From positions 1,088,645 to 1,152,644 of the forward strand of contig NW_023503941.1 of NCBI RefSeq assembly GCF_014529535.1: 64,000 bases of DNA, in the 5' to 3' direction. This document shows, in pieces, positions 23,173 through 35,737 of this stretch (position 1 is the first letter of the stretch; each line of letters opens with the position of its first letter). The position numbers were made by a program, and so were the translations under genes. The notes below the pieces were generated by a model. The model saw only the letters and a list, made by a program, of their open reading frames with translations. It was not told where the DNA came from and did no database searches. The stretch is from Bradysia coprophila. Taxonomy: Eukaryota; Arthropoda; Insecta; Diptera; Sciaridae.

Positions 23173-26100
23173 ATGCCATGGTGGACATGCTTCAATTGTA
23201 TAAATCTTAAGAATCCGGACGATGTGCTGACATTAGACTTTTCTCACTGTCTTTTGTACGATGTACCACCAGATGTTTTCCAGTACGAGCGCACACTGGA
23301 GGAGCTGCACCTTGACTCGAATCGGGTAAGTTTGTCAGTTGCAGGACGTATTCATACGCAAAATATGCGAATTGCTCATCTGTTAACGACAACGGCGACA
23401 AAAGTGATCTATGAGGTCGGGGCAATGTCGTTTTATATGCCAAAGGTTTTGTCAAATGCCAAAGCAAACGAATTAAAAGAGATTCTCTGGCAATCAGGTG
23501 CAAATATTTCAATCAATTCAAGTAACATATTCGACAACCATCCTAATGACATGCTTGTCGTCTGTGAACGGTGAAATTTTCCGGGATCACATGACATCTC
23601 GTCTTCAATGTGTTTTATAACCACTGATAGACAGCGAACGATTGTGTTATCGGCACTAACATCATTCGGTGTACCGTGTGTGACGATCAATGTTTAATGT
23701 TGTCACTTTTGAAAAATATTCGTTTTATGACCCAGGTACTTGGATCGGATGTACATTCGGCAGTCCAATTCGATCGATAGAAAATTGATTTTTTTTGCTT
23801 TCAAATGATGAATGAACCTATCAGAGGTATCATGAGTAATTATTGCCCGTCGGTTCGGAATGGTTTTATTGATCCACTTAAATCAAATTTGGTCTAGAAT
23901 GTTGAATTTATCGGACCGCGTATTAATACTCGATCAAACTGATACCACGGATGTGACACTAGGCATATCCCGGGCGGCAATTCACAAATATTATGTGAAA
24001 GATTTTAGCTACTGTCATGGAATATTATGTATACTTACTGGCCAAGGTGTCCTCGACTCAGTTGCAGTGTTTTCACTGGCTTCGCGGGTGACGTGGGTAC
24101 TCTTAAAAAGTCCATTCAAAAATTTGGAAAAAGTGGTTTCAGTTGAATTGCCGCCCGGGACATGCCTAGTGTACTGGTAGTGCTTGACCTTCTCTACCAC
24201 CTCATACCACAAGCTAAACATAATCATTTGTCTCTCAGGAAATATAAGTCAAAAACCAAAAGGTCAAATTTTCGATGTCAAACAATCTCGGCAGAGACAC
24301 CTTTTGGACCATCGGCTTCTTCAGCAGTTTTGTAAAGTTTTCACCGTTCTACATTCCGCTAGAACATTGTTTTCAAAAATATTCTCAACTTCCCGAATTA
24401 TGACCATCGGAAAGTTAAAGTCGTCCAGGGAGACTTCTTCTTGGGCTTCCCTCGATCCATCAACCATATGCCCGGTCACAGTTTTCGATGATCTACGTTT
24501 TCTACAGGCTGTCGCGGACCTTAAAATTCGCAAAATTCGATACGCCCTATGTGACACGCCTAGCTTAACACTAGACATACTCGGGTCCGCCTGAGAGCGC
24601 AAAGATGAAAGTCACATACATAGAACAAATGCACGACTCACTTAACCCAGTACAAGTGTTTGTATTTAACCGTAGGCAATGTTAGGTGGTGGGGCATTTC
24701 TACACGTTACTGACGATGTTGACCGTGTAGAAATGTCGCCTCTCCCAATGCAACACACTAGACGGTAAAAGAATCCATTCCATCCACTTCAAACCTAACG
24801 TCAACGTCTGAATTGGGCACCCTCACCGGAAATTGGTTCTCTTTCATAAAAAATGATTTTGAACTTTCTGCTTCCAGATAAACGATCTACCAAGGCAACT
24901 ATTTTATTGCCACGAACTCAAGCGCCTGTATCTGAACGACAATGAAATCGGAGAAATTCCACCAGCCATCGGTTCACTGATCAATTTGCAAAGCATCAAT
25001 TTGTCGCGCAACGGTAAAGAAGCGAATTGTTTCTCTGCATTCGAATCTGTCGATTTTATCATTAATTGTTTACAGCACTGACAACGGTTGCCGAACAAAT
25101 AAAATCGTGCAAACACTTAGTTCGATTGGATTTGAGCGTAAACAGCCTGGAACGTTTGCCGGATGCTATCACTAGTTTGATAGCGCTGCAGGAACTGTAC
25201 CTGAACGATACATTTCTGGAATTTCTACCAGCTAATTTCGGCCGATTGACCAATCTCCGGATACTGGAATTGCGTGACAATAATTTGATGACCTTGCCCA
25301 AATCCATTGCAAGGCTGGTGAACTTATCGCGCATCGACATCGGAAACAATGAGTTCACTGAACTGGTAAGTTCTCAAATTTCATTTTTGTTGTTGAGGAA
25401 CATACTCATTTGCCTTGAATTGCCAGCCTGAAGTAATCGGTCAACTAGTCAATTTGACCGAATTGTGGATCGACAACAATCGCATCCGGCGGATATCATC
25501 CAATGTCGACAATCTACGGAAATTGGTCCATTTCGAAGCGTCCAACAATTTGCTAACACAATTACCGAACGAGTGCTGCAATTGGTCCAAGTTGCAGGAG
25601 CTAAGCGTCTCGTCGAACGAATTGGAGCAATTGCCGCCGGCCCTCGGTGACATGAAGAGTCTAATCGCACTGAAGGTCGACGAAAATCAATTGCAAGAGT
25701 TACCCGATTCGATATCGCAACTGGAATGTTTGGAGGAGCTAATGGTCAGTCACAACGACCTGTTCCGGTTGCCACAGTCCATTGGCTTATTGCGAAAACT
25801 ACGCTTTTTAACGGCCGACGAAAATTTCCTGCGCAACCTGCCCAATGAAATATGCAGCTGCATCAATTTGACGATATTGAGTGTACGCGGCAACAAACTG
25901 ACGAGCATTCCACAGGACATCGGTCATTTGTTGAATTTGAAGGTCATCAATGTGGTCAACAATTTTCTAACTTATTTGCCAGTGTCGCTGTTGAATTTGA
26001 CCCAATTATCGGCTCTGTGGATATCAGACAATCAAGGTCAGCCGTTGATGCCGTTGCAAAAGGAATTCGGCGCCGGACAAATTGTACATTTAACGTGTTA

Positions 26101-28984
26101 CTTGCTGCCTCAAAATGTCGCCTCGTCAATGAACCGCGGTGAGTGTTTTTCTCGATTTCCACATCATTTGTTGATATTGAGCCAGGCGTGTTAGACTACT
26201 AAGTCTAATCACTTCACTAATCACCCAATTGGAAAATTCTATGAATTTACTCTTACTTGAAACTTTAACCATCGAAACCAACTTAATGATGACTTATTGC
26301 TATCGACTTGTACCATCGATCCATTGCTTGTACTTTATCGAGTTGTCGACCAGTTTGCCGTCGTGTGTCATCTTGACCACCCTTGTCATCTTGACCACCC
26401 TTGTCATCTTGACCACCTTTGTCATCTTGACCACCTTTGTCTTCTTGACCACCTTTGTCATCTTGATTACCTTTGTCATCTTGACCACCTTTGTCATCTT
26501 GACCACCTTTGTCATCTTGACCACCTTTGTCATCTTGACCACCATTGTCATCCTGACCACCTTTGTCATCTTGACCACCTTTGTCATCTTGACCACCTTT
26601 GTCATCTTGACCACCTTTGTCATCTTGACCATCTTTGTCATCTTGACCATCTTTGTCATCTTGACCACCTTTATCATCTTGACCACCTTTGTCATCTTGA
26701 CCACCTTTGTCATCTTGACCACCCTTGTCATCTTGACCACCTTTGTCATCTTGACCACCTTTGTCATCTTGACCATCTTTGGCATCTTGACCACCTTTGT
26801 CTTCTTGACCACCTTTGTCATCTTGACCACATTTGTTATCTTGACCACCTTTGTCATCCTGACCATTTTGTCATCTTGACCACCTTTGTCATCTTGACCA
26901 CCCTTGTCATCTTGACCACCTTTGTCATCTTGACCATCTTTGGCATCTTGACCACCTTTGTCTTCTTGACCACCTTTGTCATCTTGACCACCTTTGTCAT
27001 CTTGACCACCTTTGTCATCTTGACCACATTTGTTTCTTATTTAGTTGGACTACTAAGTCCAATCACTTCATAGTGTTATTCAATTGTGATCTAAAAATGC
27101 TTGAACTACTTTCAGAATCACCGGATGACAAGGACGACAACGAAATCGTTACGCCCACTCATACTGCCCATCAAGCAGCTATGATCGATTCAATGATGGG
27201 TAAAAGGCGCATCTGTTTCGCATCGGATCCGGTTGTGACTGTGGAACAAAATGGTCGTCTGATGCGGTCGCCAACTCCGTATCCGAAAGAGTTGCGCGTA
27301 TTGGCCAAATATGCGAAAAATGTGCACAAAACCAATTTCACAGAGTACGATCATGCCGACGGGATTCAGGTAAGGCATTGTCGAAATTGCTCTCGTGTCT
27401 CCATTTTGTCAGCTGACATTTCGCCGGCAATCTTTCGCAGGAAACTAAAAATCCAGAAACGTCCGTCGAAATCAAAGAAGCTCTGGTCACCACCAATCCA
27501 TCGATGAAATTGAATTCGAATGGCAATTATTGTGGAATCGAAGAAGAGCCATTGCTCAACCAATCGCATCCACCGTACACAAATCCAGCCGACATTCAAT
27601 TAATGCTACAATCACCATCGTTGCAAACTGATGAGATCGATGGTGGCGCACAAGCCTCCGATTATTTCTACGTTCAAAAACCGCCACCACAACCGATGCC
27701 AATCACAAACTACGAGAACATCAACCACTGTAACAATCTGTATGCACCACATCCGTCCAATTCTAAATGCGAATCCACTTTATCACTGTCCAATCAATTC
27801 GATCAGCAATATGCCGTCAAAGAACTTCCATCCGGTCTGCGCACAAGTGTGACCAATTCCTTAATTAGTGAGAACTTTAACGTGTCCGATGCGGATCCGC
27901 TAAATGTGAATTATCAGCCGTGTCATCTACCTCGTTCACCGCAATGCTTTATCACCACAAACAGTCCGATTGACCATCCACAGCCACATCATCACCAAGG
28001 ATACGTGATGTATCCCATGCAACTTCAGCATTCGCTTCAACCGGATCATCATTATCACGTTCAACGTGCCATGGAACCCATTTACTACACGAAAAACAAT
28101 CAGCCACAAGAGCCAACCTGGCCGAGCCGCATACCAGCGAATAGCAACGGTCTAGCCAAATTACCAACGCACCTTGAAACCAATCGTCCATCGTCCATCG
28201 CAATGAAACCGCCACCCTACGTTTATGCCAAAAATTTCACGAGAATGACGCCCAACGATCTCATGCTGTACGAATCGTTCCGCAATAAAACGTTGAACAA
28301 TGGAGATGCGCACGATGTGTCGAGCGTGACGAACGGTCACGATAATGGGTACAACGGTTGCAATGATAGCAATGAAAATGGAATGCAAACACGGCCGTCG
28401 AACGGAACGGATTCGAATGAGAATCGGGAAAGCGATGCGGACGAAGAGGATGTAATTGGTGACGTTGAGAGTACGATGAACAAAAATGTGAACGAAGACC
28501 AGAATCAGACGAATGGAAAGCAATTCGGTGCACGAACCGACGACATCGGAACTATGAACATTTCGAAAAGCGTACGCAGTGGGAAGCCGTGGATGTTTGG
28601 CGTTCACAAGAATCCCAAAGTGGTAAGCGTAATTATGGCGAATATTGGAAGAGCGAGTCGATTAAACACGATTTTACGATTTTCAGATGCAATTAAGTTT
28701 GCCGAAAGAGTCGGACATCGGGTTCAAGTTAACCGAATTGCAAAATGAGGTACGCAAACTGATTGACCTGTCGCGATACGATTTGTCCAACATTCTGTCT
28801 CTATTCGCAGGGAATTTTCGTCGAGGAAGTGAGCAATGCATCAGCTGCGAGCCGTCTGTTGAAGAAAATGGACAAAATTCTGGACATCGATGGCGTCGAT
28901 TTTACCAGCATCTCACTGAAAGAAGCCACCACCGTTCTGTCGAATGCGGGTCCCATACTCAACATCATGCTATCGCGAATATGA
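23173..28984 (+). CDS. Lap1: Lap1, LAP-family leucine-rich repeat and PDZ protein
   Basis: Homologue of Drosophila Lap1 and vertebrate Erbin/Densin, scaffold proteins under the plasma membrane of polarised cells. Eight exons join in frame: 23173-23325, 24878-25013, 25076-25365, 25427-26138, 27116-27369, 27441-28622, 28687-28749, 28811-28984, for 987 aa. The start context CAACAATG and the opening MPWWTCFNC suit the family. Residues about 18-410 form 17 leucine-rich repeats of 23 residues with the LxxLxLxxNxLxxLP pattern typical of LAP proteins. Next come a conserved LAP-specific segment ([14 protein letters not shown]), a long Pro/His/Asn/Gln-rich linker (about 515-909), and a C-terminal PDZ domain (910-987). 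The PDZ has IGFKL in the ligand loop, a variant of GLGF, and GIFVEEV. Introns 1 and 4 are long and full of repeats; the others are 52-73 bases. Confidence 0.93.
23950..24176. mobile_element. Hairpin element in Lap1 intron 1
   Basis: GTGACACTAGGCATATCCCG at 23957 and its near inverse, CGGGACATGCCTAGTGTACT, at 24157 frame a roughly 220-bp segment. It sits in intron 1 (23326-24877). The open frames in that intron have no known domain. A related word, CACTAGACATACTCGGGTCC, recurs at 24571-24590. Confidence 0.55.
24691..24745. mobile_element. Minimal inverted-repeat copy of the 20-bp satellite element
   Basis: GGGGCATTTCTACACG and CGTGTAGAAATGTCGCC enclose about one repeat-like unit, TTACTGACGATGTTGAC. 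The same ends, more diverged, bound the large 20-bp array at 49170-50840. Lies in Lap1 intron 1. Confidence 0.55.
26191..27070. repeat. 18-bp minisatellite in Lap1 intron 4, flanked by duplicated palindromes
   Basis: About 36 copies of CTTGACCACCTTTGTCAT from about 26370 to 27030. The array is bracketed by two near-identical 26-base segments in direct orientation, 26191-26216 and 27045-27070. Each opens with a palindrome (TTAGACTACTAAGTCTAA and TTGGACTACTAAGTCCAA) and ends in TCACTTCA. As the period is divisible by three, all frames stay open and give spurious proteins. It lies wholly inside intron 4 (26139-27115). Confidence 0.92.
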
Positions 28985-29236
28985 GAATTCACAGTGTCAT
29001 TATTGAGCTCCGACATTCGGTCTGCGTTCCAACCAAATATTTTCAGAAGCAAAACACAAAACCTAGCCCAGGCCTTTCTGCATTATTCGTTCAGTTCCTG
29101 GCTGTTCGTCACATTGTACCTGTAAGTGTATTATGGTTGTCAATGAATGGTACCAGTTTAGGATCAACGCAATCCGGAAATATTGTTTCCGTTTCTGTTT
29201 CCGTTTCCTTTTATATATAAGCCGTGACGTCATGAA

Positions 29237-29242
29237 AATAAA
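29237..29242 (+). promoter_or_regulatory. Candidate polyadenylation signal of Lap1
   Basis: AATAAA about 250 bases past the Lap1 stop codon, followed by a T-rich run. Confidence 0.35.
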
Positions 29243-29269
29243 ATCTTTTTTTTTTTAACATTTTCATTG

Positions 29270-30095
29270 TTGAAACTGCCGCTGAAACTGCTCGGCGGCG
29301 GCTAGCCGAAAAAAATTTCTCGGCGGCGGCGAAAAAGTCGGCTTGAGCCGGCTGAAAACGGCTCGGCTGGAGGTTCCTTTTAACTTTTTTTCAAAATAAA
29401 AACGTTTAGATAAATTCATGGAAAATGAACTAGTAAGCATGAAAATGAAATTGTACGGAAAACGAAAATGTAGGTAGATTAGGTTGTTCAAAGTGCAAGT
29501 GGAACTGGTCTTGTTACAAGCAAGTCTCTAAGTCTAAGGTTCACTAACGCGTCAAGTTTTATTGCCTCAAAATTTGAACTAAATGGAAAATCATGCTCCA
29601 GTACACTCATTTAACTCATTAAGAAAATGGTTTTCGAGAAGAAATCGAAAGCTCACGAAAATCAAGTAAAAATTGAAAAGAAAAAAAATCGAGAAAATTC
29701 GCAAAGATCGATAAAGTTTTCTCAAATTTGTGAATTAACTGATTCTGCGCCTTCGGCTCGTTCCGCAAAGGTCATACTTGCCAAAACAACAAACTTAGAA
29801 GCAAGGACGTAATATACCATTCTGGAAAATTCATTAAAATTCAAGAAAATTTTCAAAATTTTCTTAATTTTGTAAAAAAAATTCAAAAAGTACTTGAGCT
29901 GCTTAGGATCAACAGGAATCTCGGTTTTCAAAATTATTTCACCCATTCACCTTTCGAAATCTTTATTTCATTTTCCAGCCGTTTCAAGCCGGCTTGAGCC
30001 GTGTTTTTGGCACCGGCTCGGCTGCGGCGCGGCCTGCTCAAAAATGGCCGGCGGCGGCTTGATCGGCGGCTTATTTTCGGCGGCGCTCATGTCTG
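29270..30095. mobile_element. hAT-type MITE, decayed copy, inverted relative to 40261-41092
   Basis: Collinear in reverse with the intact copy at 40261-41092 over about 820 bp, including CGGCGGCGGCTAGCCGAAAA near one end and CGGCGGCTTATTTTCGGCGG near the other. The right end GGCGCTCATGTCTG retains most of the terminal repeat; the left end is eroded, so no target duplication is visible. The GC-rich GCC-repeat ends stand out from the AT-rich surroundings. Confidence 0.8.
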
Positions 30096-30648
30096 TGCCG
30101 TGTATTGTGACCACCGAACTTTTTTGTTGCCGATCGTGGCAAATATTTTTCGATGAAAAGATTTCTGTTAGTACACAACAGACAGAGAGCCTGTGTGCAT
30201 ATTAGTCGTAGAGTCATAGTGTGCCAAACTGTACGACGAATGTTTCGGGATAATCATAACCAGAGGGTCTAGAAGTGTCAACTTTGTGTGGTAAAGAAAC
30301 CAGATTCGTTTCACACACATTAAGAGTGGAAATTAGAAAACCAATTTCTTGTTGAAAGATCTACCGTGTGTTGGTTTGAGTCAGTGCAAAGTAAGTGCGA
30401 CACTGAAATGACGTAACTGCTCAGTTCCATGAATAGTTAGACCGCTCGCTTCGCCTGTCTGTTCTTGCGTTCGAATTCTGCTGAGTGACTTTGACGCAAA
30501 GGGCACTCGCCTAATGTTCCAAAGCAAATAACAAGGGGCCAGGACGAACATTTTTCCGTCGTTAGTAGTGTGGCAACTATTCCTGGTTGTCGAGAGGGAA
30601 TCGAGAGGTTGATACGCTAATGAGCTCCTTTTTTGGGTGAACATACAA

Positions 30649-31202
30649 GATGGATTCTTTTCAAAAACCTACCGAAATAAGATCGGGCGCATTTCCCATT
30701 GGACTTTTTTATGTGTGCCTAGAAAGGCATTCGTCCCTAGAAGCCACAACCACTTTAGAGAAAAAATCTTCAAAGCTTCTGTGGCCACTGGGAGGTGATC
30801 ACAGACCGAAAACATGCACTTTTCATTTGAAAACTCGAGGTACACGAAACGTGCATGGTCTTGTGAAGTGCCATTAGAAAGGTAATTTCATGTTTTTTCG
30901 AGTCTTATAAAGGTTTCGGAAGCATCTACGATCAAATATGATGCTTTTCCAACCTCCCATAACTTATGGGCCATAAGACCCTATTTGCCCTGAATAAACA
31001 TTAAATTAACTTTCCAATCATACATCAAACGACCGAGTCAGTTTTGTGTACCTCGAGAAATTTCCATATGAAAAGTAACAAGCTTCGAAGTATTTTTTGG
31101 GAAGTGGTTCGGCTTCCAGAGACGAATACCTTTCTAGGCACTTTTCTCTCCACTGGAAAATACGTCCGATATTGGTAGGCTGTTTTTCAAAAGAATCCAT
31201 CC
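30649..31202. mobile_element. Foldback element
   Basis: GATGGATTCTTTTCAAAAAC at the left and its inverse at 31180-31202 bound the element. Inverse pairs continue inward: GTGCCTAGAAAGGCATTCGT with CGAATACCTTTCTAGGCACT, and CTCGAGGTACAC with GTGTACCTCGAG. The right half resembles 1375-1460. Confidence 0.7.
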
Positions 31203-31900
31203 AATCGTTTGGACTCAAGTGGGACTGGAAACCGTAGCTGTTCGCATTACCGAACGCTGACTTCCATACTTTTAAACTTATGAGTGATTCTTCAGGTAAC
31301 TGTGAAACAAATGCCAAAAAGAAATCATTTTCAACCTAATTTTGTGAGTAGGCAATTATAACAACAGAGCGGAGGGGTTTTTTTAGCGATTATCTTACCG
31401 AGTCATGTTAAATACAAATTAGAATTTTAATTTAATTTGCTTCTTGTAAATCCTCCGTTTCCTTCCTGAAGTATGGTCCACTCAACAAAAAGTACTCACT
31501 GATAGAGCCGTGAGAGAGTAAGCTGTCAAGTAAACTAAGCAAAAATTGAAAAAATTCAATTTTATCTCTCACACGGAGTACTTTTTTAGTAAGTGAAAAT
31601 CAAGCATTAAAGTGCATGAAAAACAAATGAAAATGGACATAAATACCATTCACACTTCATGTTGCGCTCACATTTAGTATATACCTAGATATTCGTTTTA
31701 CATTGTTTGAATTGTACTGAATATACAAGCCCAATTGGGAGAGAGAGAGAGAGTTGAGATCAATTTCAGCTGTTTAGATCAGTCCAAATCATATCGTTTA
31801 TTTCGCAACATAATGATTTCAGTTTTATCAAATATTTTCCCTTCATTTAGCCGTATTTTCATAAATTTTCTTTTGGTAAATACATTGACAGCCAACCCTG
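31203..31900. other. Intergenic stretch, nothing recognised
   Basis: AT-rich; a short GA run lies at 31741-31752. No gene signal. Confidence 0.35.
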
Positions 31901-31913
31901 TGTGAATAATTTT

Positions 31914-32382
31914 TTATCTACCCAGGTGAAATAACAGCAGTGAAAAAGTACTATTATTTCGACGTCGGTAGATAAAATAGCGTATTCACCTCTGTCCAAA
32001 TGTTTATTTATTGCATTGCGGTCTATATATCGACATTAAACACTGTTTTTCGGACATTATTTCTCCGAATTATTCCATTGATATGACGTCATTATTATTT
32101 ATCTACGTAAATATATCCTACATTAATATATCGATAAGTTGATCGTTTCCGCAATACAATAAAACAAAGGTACCAGTGAATATACCACGCACTAATACTC
32201 TTCTGTATATTACACGTACACTCGTTACTCTCGTGTTTGTGCAATATACAGAAGAGTATTAATTCTCGGTATATTCACTGGTACCTTAATGTACTATTAG
32301 ACACTTGGGGTTATACCATTCGCCTTCGGCTCATGCAATAACTCCCCAAGTGTCTGAATAAACATGTGGACAGAGGTGAATA
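31914..32382. mobile_element. Cluster of nested hairpins
   Basis: Four inverted pairs: 31914-31976 (ATCTACC...GGTAGAT, GAAATAA...TTATTTC); 31984-32006 with 32359-32382 (ATTCACCTCTGTCCAAATGT); 32169-32285 (GGTACCAGTGAATATACC, and AATACTCTTCTGTATATT against its inverse), which lies inside the previous pair; and 32301-32353 (ACACTTGGGG...CCCCAAGTGT). It probably records insertions into earlier palindromes. Confidence 0.75.
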
Positions 32383-35220
32383 ATCTACTATTATCACATA
32401 CGCGCGGTGTTCGGATGTCAAAATTACTTAACTAGAAGTTTAATTCAAAAATTACACTTCAGTTCTATGTTGTTGTCTCGTTTTCGCTTATGTAGTAAAA
32501 CAAAGTACACACTTGTCACTATCAGTCTCGGCAAGCCTCGACTTCTTCGTGACAAGTGTGTAATATATACAAATTGATCGGTTATGTACTCATTTGGTAC
32601 GTTTTGCGCACTTTGAACATTTCCTAAACCTAGTTTTATTCTGTGCACGTACATATAACATAAAGATTGTACAGTAGATTACGTCCTATGTCCTCTTCCT
32701 TGGACATTTTTATTCTTGATAAGCAAGAAGCAATCTCACTGGTCAAAATTAAAATGTCCAAACGCAAACGTAAGATATTTTAATCGCCAAGTCCAGCTGA
32801 AATGAAAATTATGGCAAATGTCATCAAATAATGTATTCGTTCCGTGGGCTGCAGCGAGTAAAGGCATTTATTTATACTAACTAAGCGTTGAACAGAAATG
32901 AAGAAAGGAAGAGAGCGGCTAGCCTTTTATTTATCTTAGATTAATATTTATTAGACGTTACCTTGGATGATAAGAAGACGTTATTCAATTTTATAGAAAA
33001 TAGTTGCAAGTAGAACAATCGGAAAATTAAAGAAAATAAAAATAATTCTAAAATATTTGAGCGCGTGTGAGGGAGAAATCTGCGATCGGTGTGTTTGTGT
33101 AAAAGAGAGGCGAAACTGATAGTTTCAACCAACAGAGAAAAGAATTCAGTTTGTTGCCGGACAGGCGTAATGTAATATTATATAACTGGACCGCTTTTAT
33201 CAGTAGACTGTGTGGTTTCTGAATTGGTTACTTTTTACGTGTAGCAACAAACGTTTTCTATTCCACTATCTGCAATCTAAAAATATCCCCAAAAACGCCA
33301 ACAAGTTTATACGCCAAGAAGAAGCATTTTTCCCTCACACACTAGTATACGAAAAGCCTGTGTGTATATCAGTCACTCAAAAGAGCACCCAGGACATATT
33401 TCCGCGAAAATATTTGCTCGCGAAATGTCCCGATGTTCTGATAGTTTCTTGTTCTTGAAAATGTCGAAACCTATACCATAAACTCGATACAAAAGACATT
33501 TTTGTTCGATGACTTTTGTTATTGAGCGATGCGATGGGGGCCTGGTGTATATCTAACTGGTGCCAAATGAAGAATGTGATTCGATAAATAGAATTTGTAT
33601 TGAAAACCAAGCCTCTTATTATAATGTATTTACCGAATTTACCGGGTATTTACCGAATGCATAACTTGGGTAAATTTTCGGTAAATTTCAGTTAATTTGG
33701 TAAAAAAATTTACCAAAATATGTCCTGATTGAAAAGCGAGTCGTAACAGACAAGTCATGGTTTTGAATTAACTTTTCTGGCATGACGAACCTTTCAATGA
33801 AAATTTATCTTTCGAAACGCATTCGTTAAACTTTCCTGACTTTTATATCAATTTAGATCTTCTAAAACATGTGATCGCTACGACTAGGCTTATAACGTTT
33901 AGTCCCTTCTAGCGCTCACAAGCACAACCCTTAGACCATAAATATGTCCGTCGTATCGTGTCGTGTAATGATATGGTACAGATTTCGAAACCGTGGTCGA
34001 CTGAGTGCACACAGCCGTTCCGTCTATAGATTTAAATTCTAATAATGAAGGTCCATTAACCTTATAGAAAAGACTAGCCGTCTGCTATTGCCAATGACGC
34101 ATTTGCCGTTTTCTAAAAGGTTGAGGTTAACTTGATGAAAATTTGAAGAAGAAAATGATGGGTCAACTGATATTACAAATTTGAGAAAATGAAAATGTTT
34201 TTTATACAAATTGTATATTTAGAAAATTTAGAAATGAACACATAGACTTTTACGAAAACAATCTTTTTTTTTAATAAACAAAAATTGCATTTAAATTTAT
34301 AAATGAAAATTGTTAATTTTAGTAGAATTATGTGACGTGGAAACAAAATATTTAAAAAAAAGAAGACATTTTTGAGAAATATTTCCCTTTTTCCTTATGC
34401 AACATTTCCCAGTGTAAAACCAATTAAAGATTAAAAATTATTTGAAAATACACAAACTGAAATCTGCCTCATTTAACTGAACTCCACACCAAATAGTCCA
34501 TTCCAACGCACGTCCAGCAAAAGTCATCATAGACGACAGCTGCCATCGAGATCGAGAATTCACGCCGTAAATGCAAATGCAAGTGGAAATTCCAAATGGA
34601 AAGTGCACAACACTTTTTAATGCAGCGTAATTTTCATGCAAAGAAGCGTTGAAATCTAACTTTTCGGTTCATTTTTTCATAGTTCACGTTCACTTGAAAT
34701 TCCACCCGGCACACTTCCTAGAAATCGTAGAATTCATACCATAAGAGCACTTCAGAATTTGAATTTTCCGACAAGGTAAATATATGGGCAGAGGTAATTC
34801 CATTCACAAATTATTTTGCCTATCAAACAACAGCTGGCCCAGGTTTCTATGCATTTTTTTTGCTTTTAATAAAGTAAACAGATGGCGTTTGTATCGAACT
34901 TTCGTTCCGCACTGCACTTGTGATTGGGTTATCTATGGCATTAACCATTACCTCCACCCATATATCTATCTTGGAATTTTAGACAAATCGATGGATTAAA
35001 AAAAAAACAACAGATCAAAGAATGTGAACGAAAGATATTTAACGATCCAGAATTATTGGCATTTAAAGGGACAATATCAATAAAATCCAACGGCAACAAC
35101 ATACTCAATCCGAAGCGAATCAAGTGTCAACGATCGGTTGCATTTTGGGGGATCCCAATGTTGAAGGGACGAGTCGTGTAAGCCACGCCTAACGTCACGG
35201 ATGCAACATAACAAATCTTA
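32383..35220. other. Intergenic stretch with minor repeats
   Basis: A hairpin with TACACACTTGTCAC and its inverse lies at 32505-32565. A small TTAA-type element (TTAACCTTATAGAAAA...TTTTCTAAAAGGTTGA) lies at about 34057-34122. No credible gene; the open frames are short and without domains. Confidence 0.4.
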
Positions 35221-35221
35221 T

Positions 35222-35680
35222 ATTCACCCGAAACTTTGGATCCGTCTTTCTTGCCATTCCCTGAGGATTTGCGTTACCTTCAGTATGTCTATGTACCTTG
35301 CCTCTGGTTAAGAATGTTGGTCAGTTGCTGTGTCCAAAGTATATAAACACTGAAGGTAATGCAGACCCTCAGCGGATCAGAGAAATTACGGATCCAAACT
35401 TTCAGGTGAATTCATTTTCGTATGTTGTCTACCTTAGACTTGTGCAACATGACGGTCCTAAATCCTTCCAATTCACCACTAAATACAACTTGACGCAAAC
35501 GAATTTTATGTGTGTGCAACATAACGCCGCTAAATCGTTCCAAATTCACCGCTAGATGCAACTTGACGCAAACAAATTCAATACGTGTACAACATGACGG
35601 AGCTAAAATTCACCTGAAAGTTTGGATCCGTGTGTAACTGTGGATTTGCATAACCTTCAGTGTTTATATACTTTGCTTGG
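35222..35680. repeat. Complex direct and inverted repeat
   Basis: AACTTTGGATCCG at 35232, its inverse near 35391, and a third copy AAGTTTGGATCCG near 35617 alternate in orientation. TATATAAACACTGAAGGTAA near 35340 pairs with ACCTTCAGTGTTTATATACT near 35653. Between 35443 and 35600, three direct units of about 70 bp share CAACATGACG/CAACATAACG and AACTTGACGCAAAC. At 35716-35737 is a solitary piggyBac-MITE end (GCTTGCCGTCTGTTACAGG followed by TTAA). Confidence 0.65.
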
Positions 35681-35737
35681 AAGAGACCTATAGACCCAAC
35701 AATAATACTGGTCATATGCTTGCCGTCTGTTACAGGT

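Noticed and set aside
26229..27073. Open frames of 188-258 aa in Lap1 intron 4
   Set aside because: Product of the 18-bp minisatellite; the Lap1 exons join cleanly across it.
28161..28607. Minus-strand open frame of 148 aa opposite Lap1 exon 6
   Set aside because: Antisense of a real exon; His/Ile/Arg-rich without domain.
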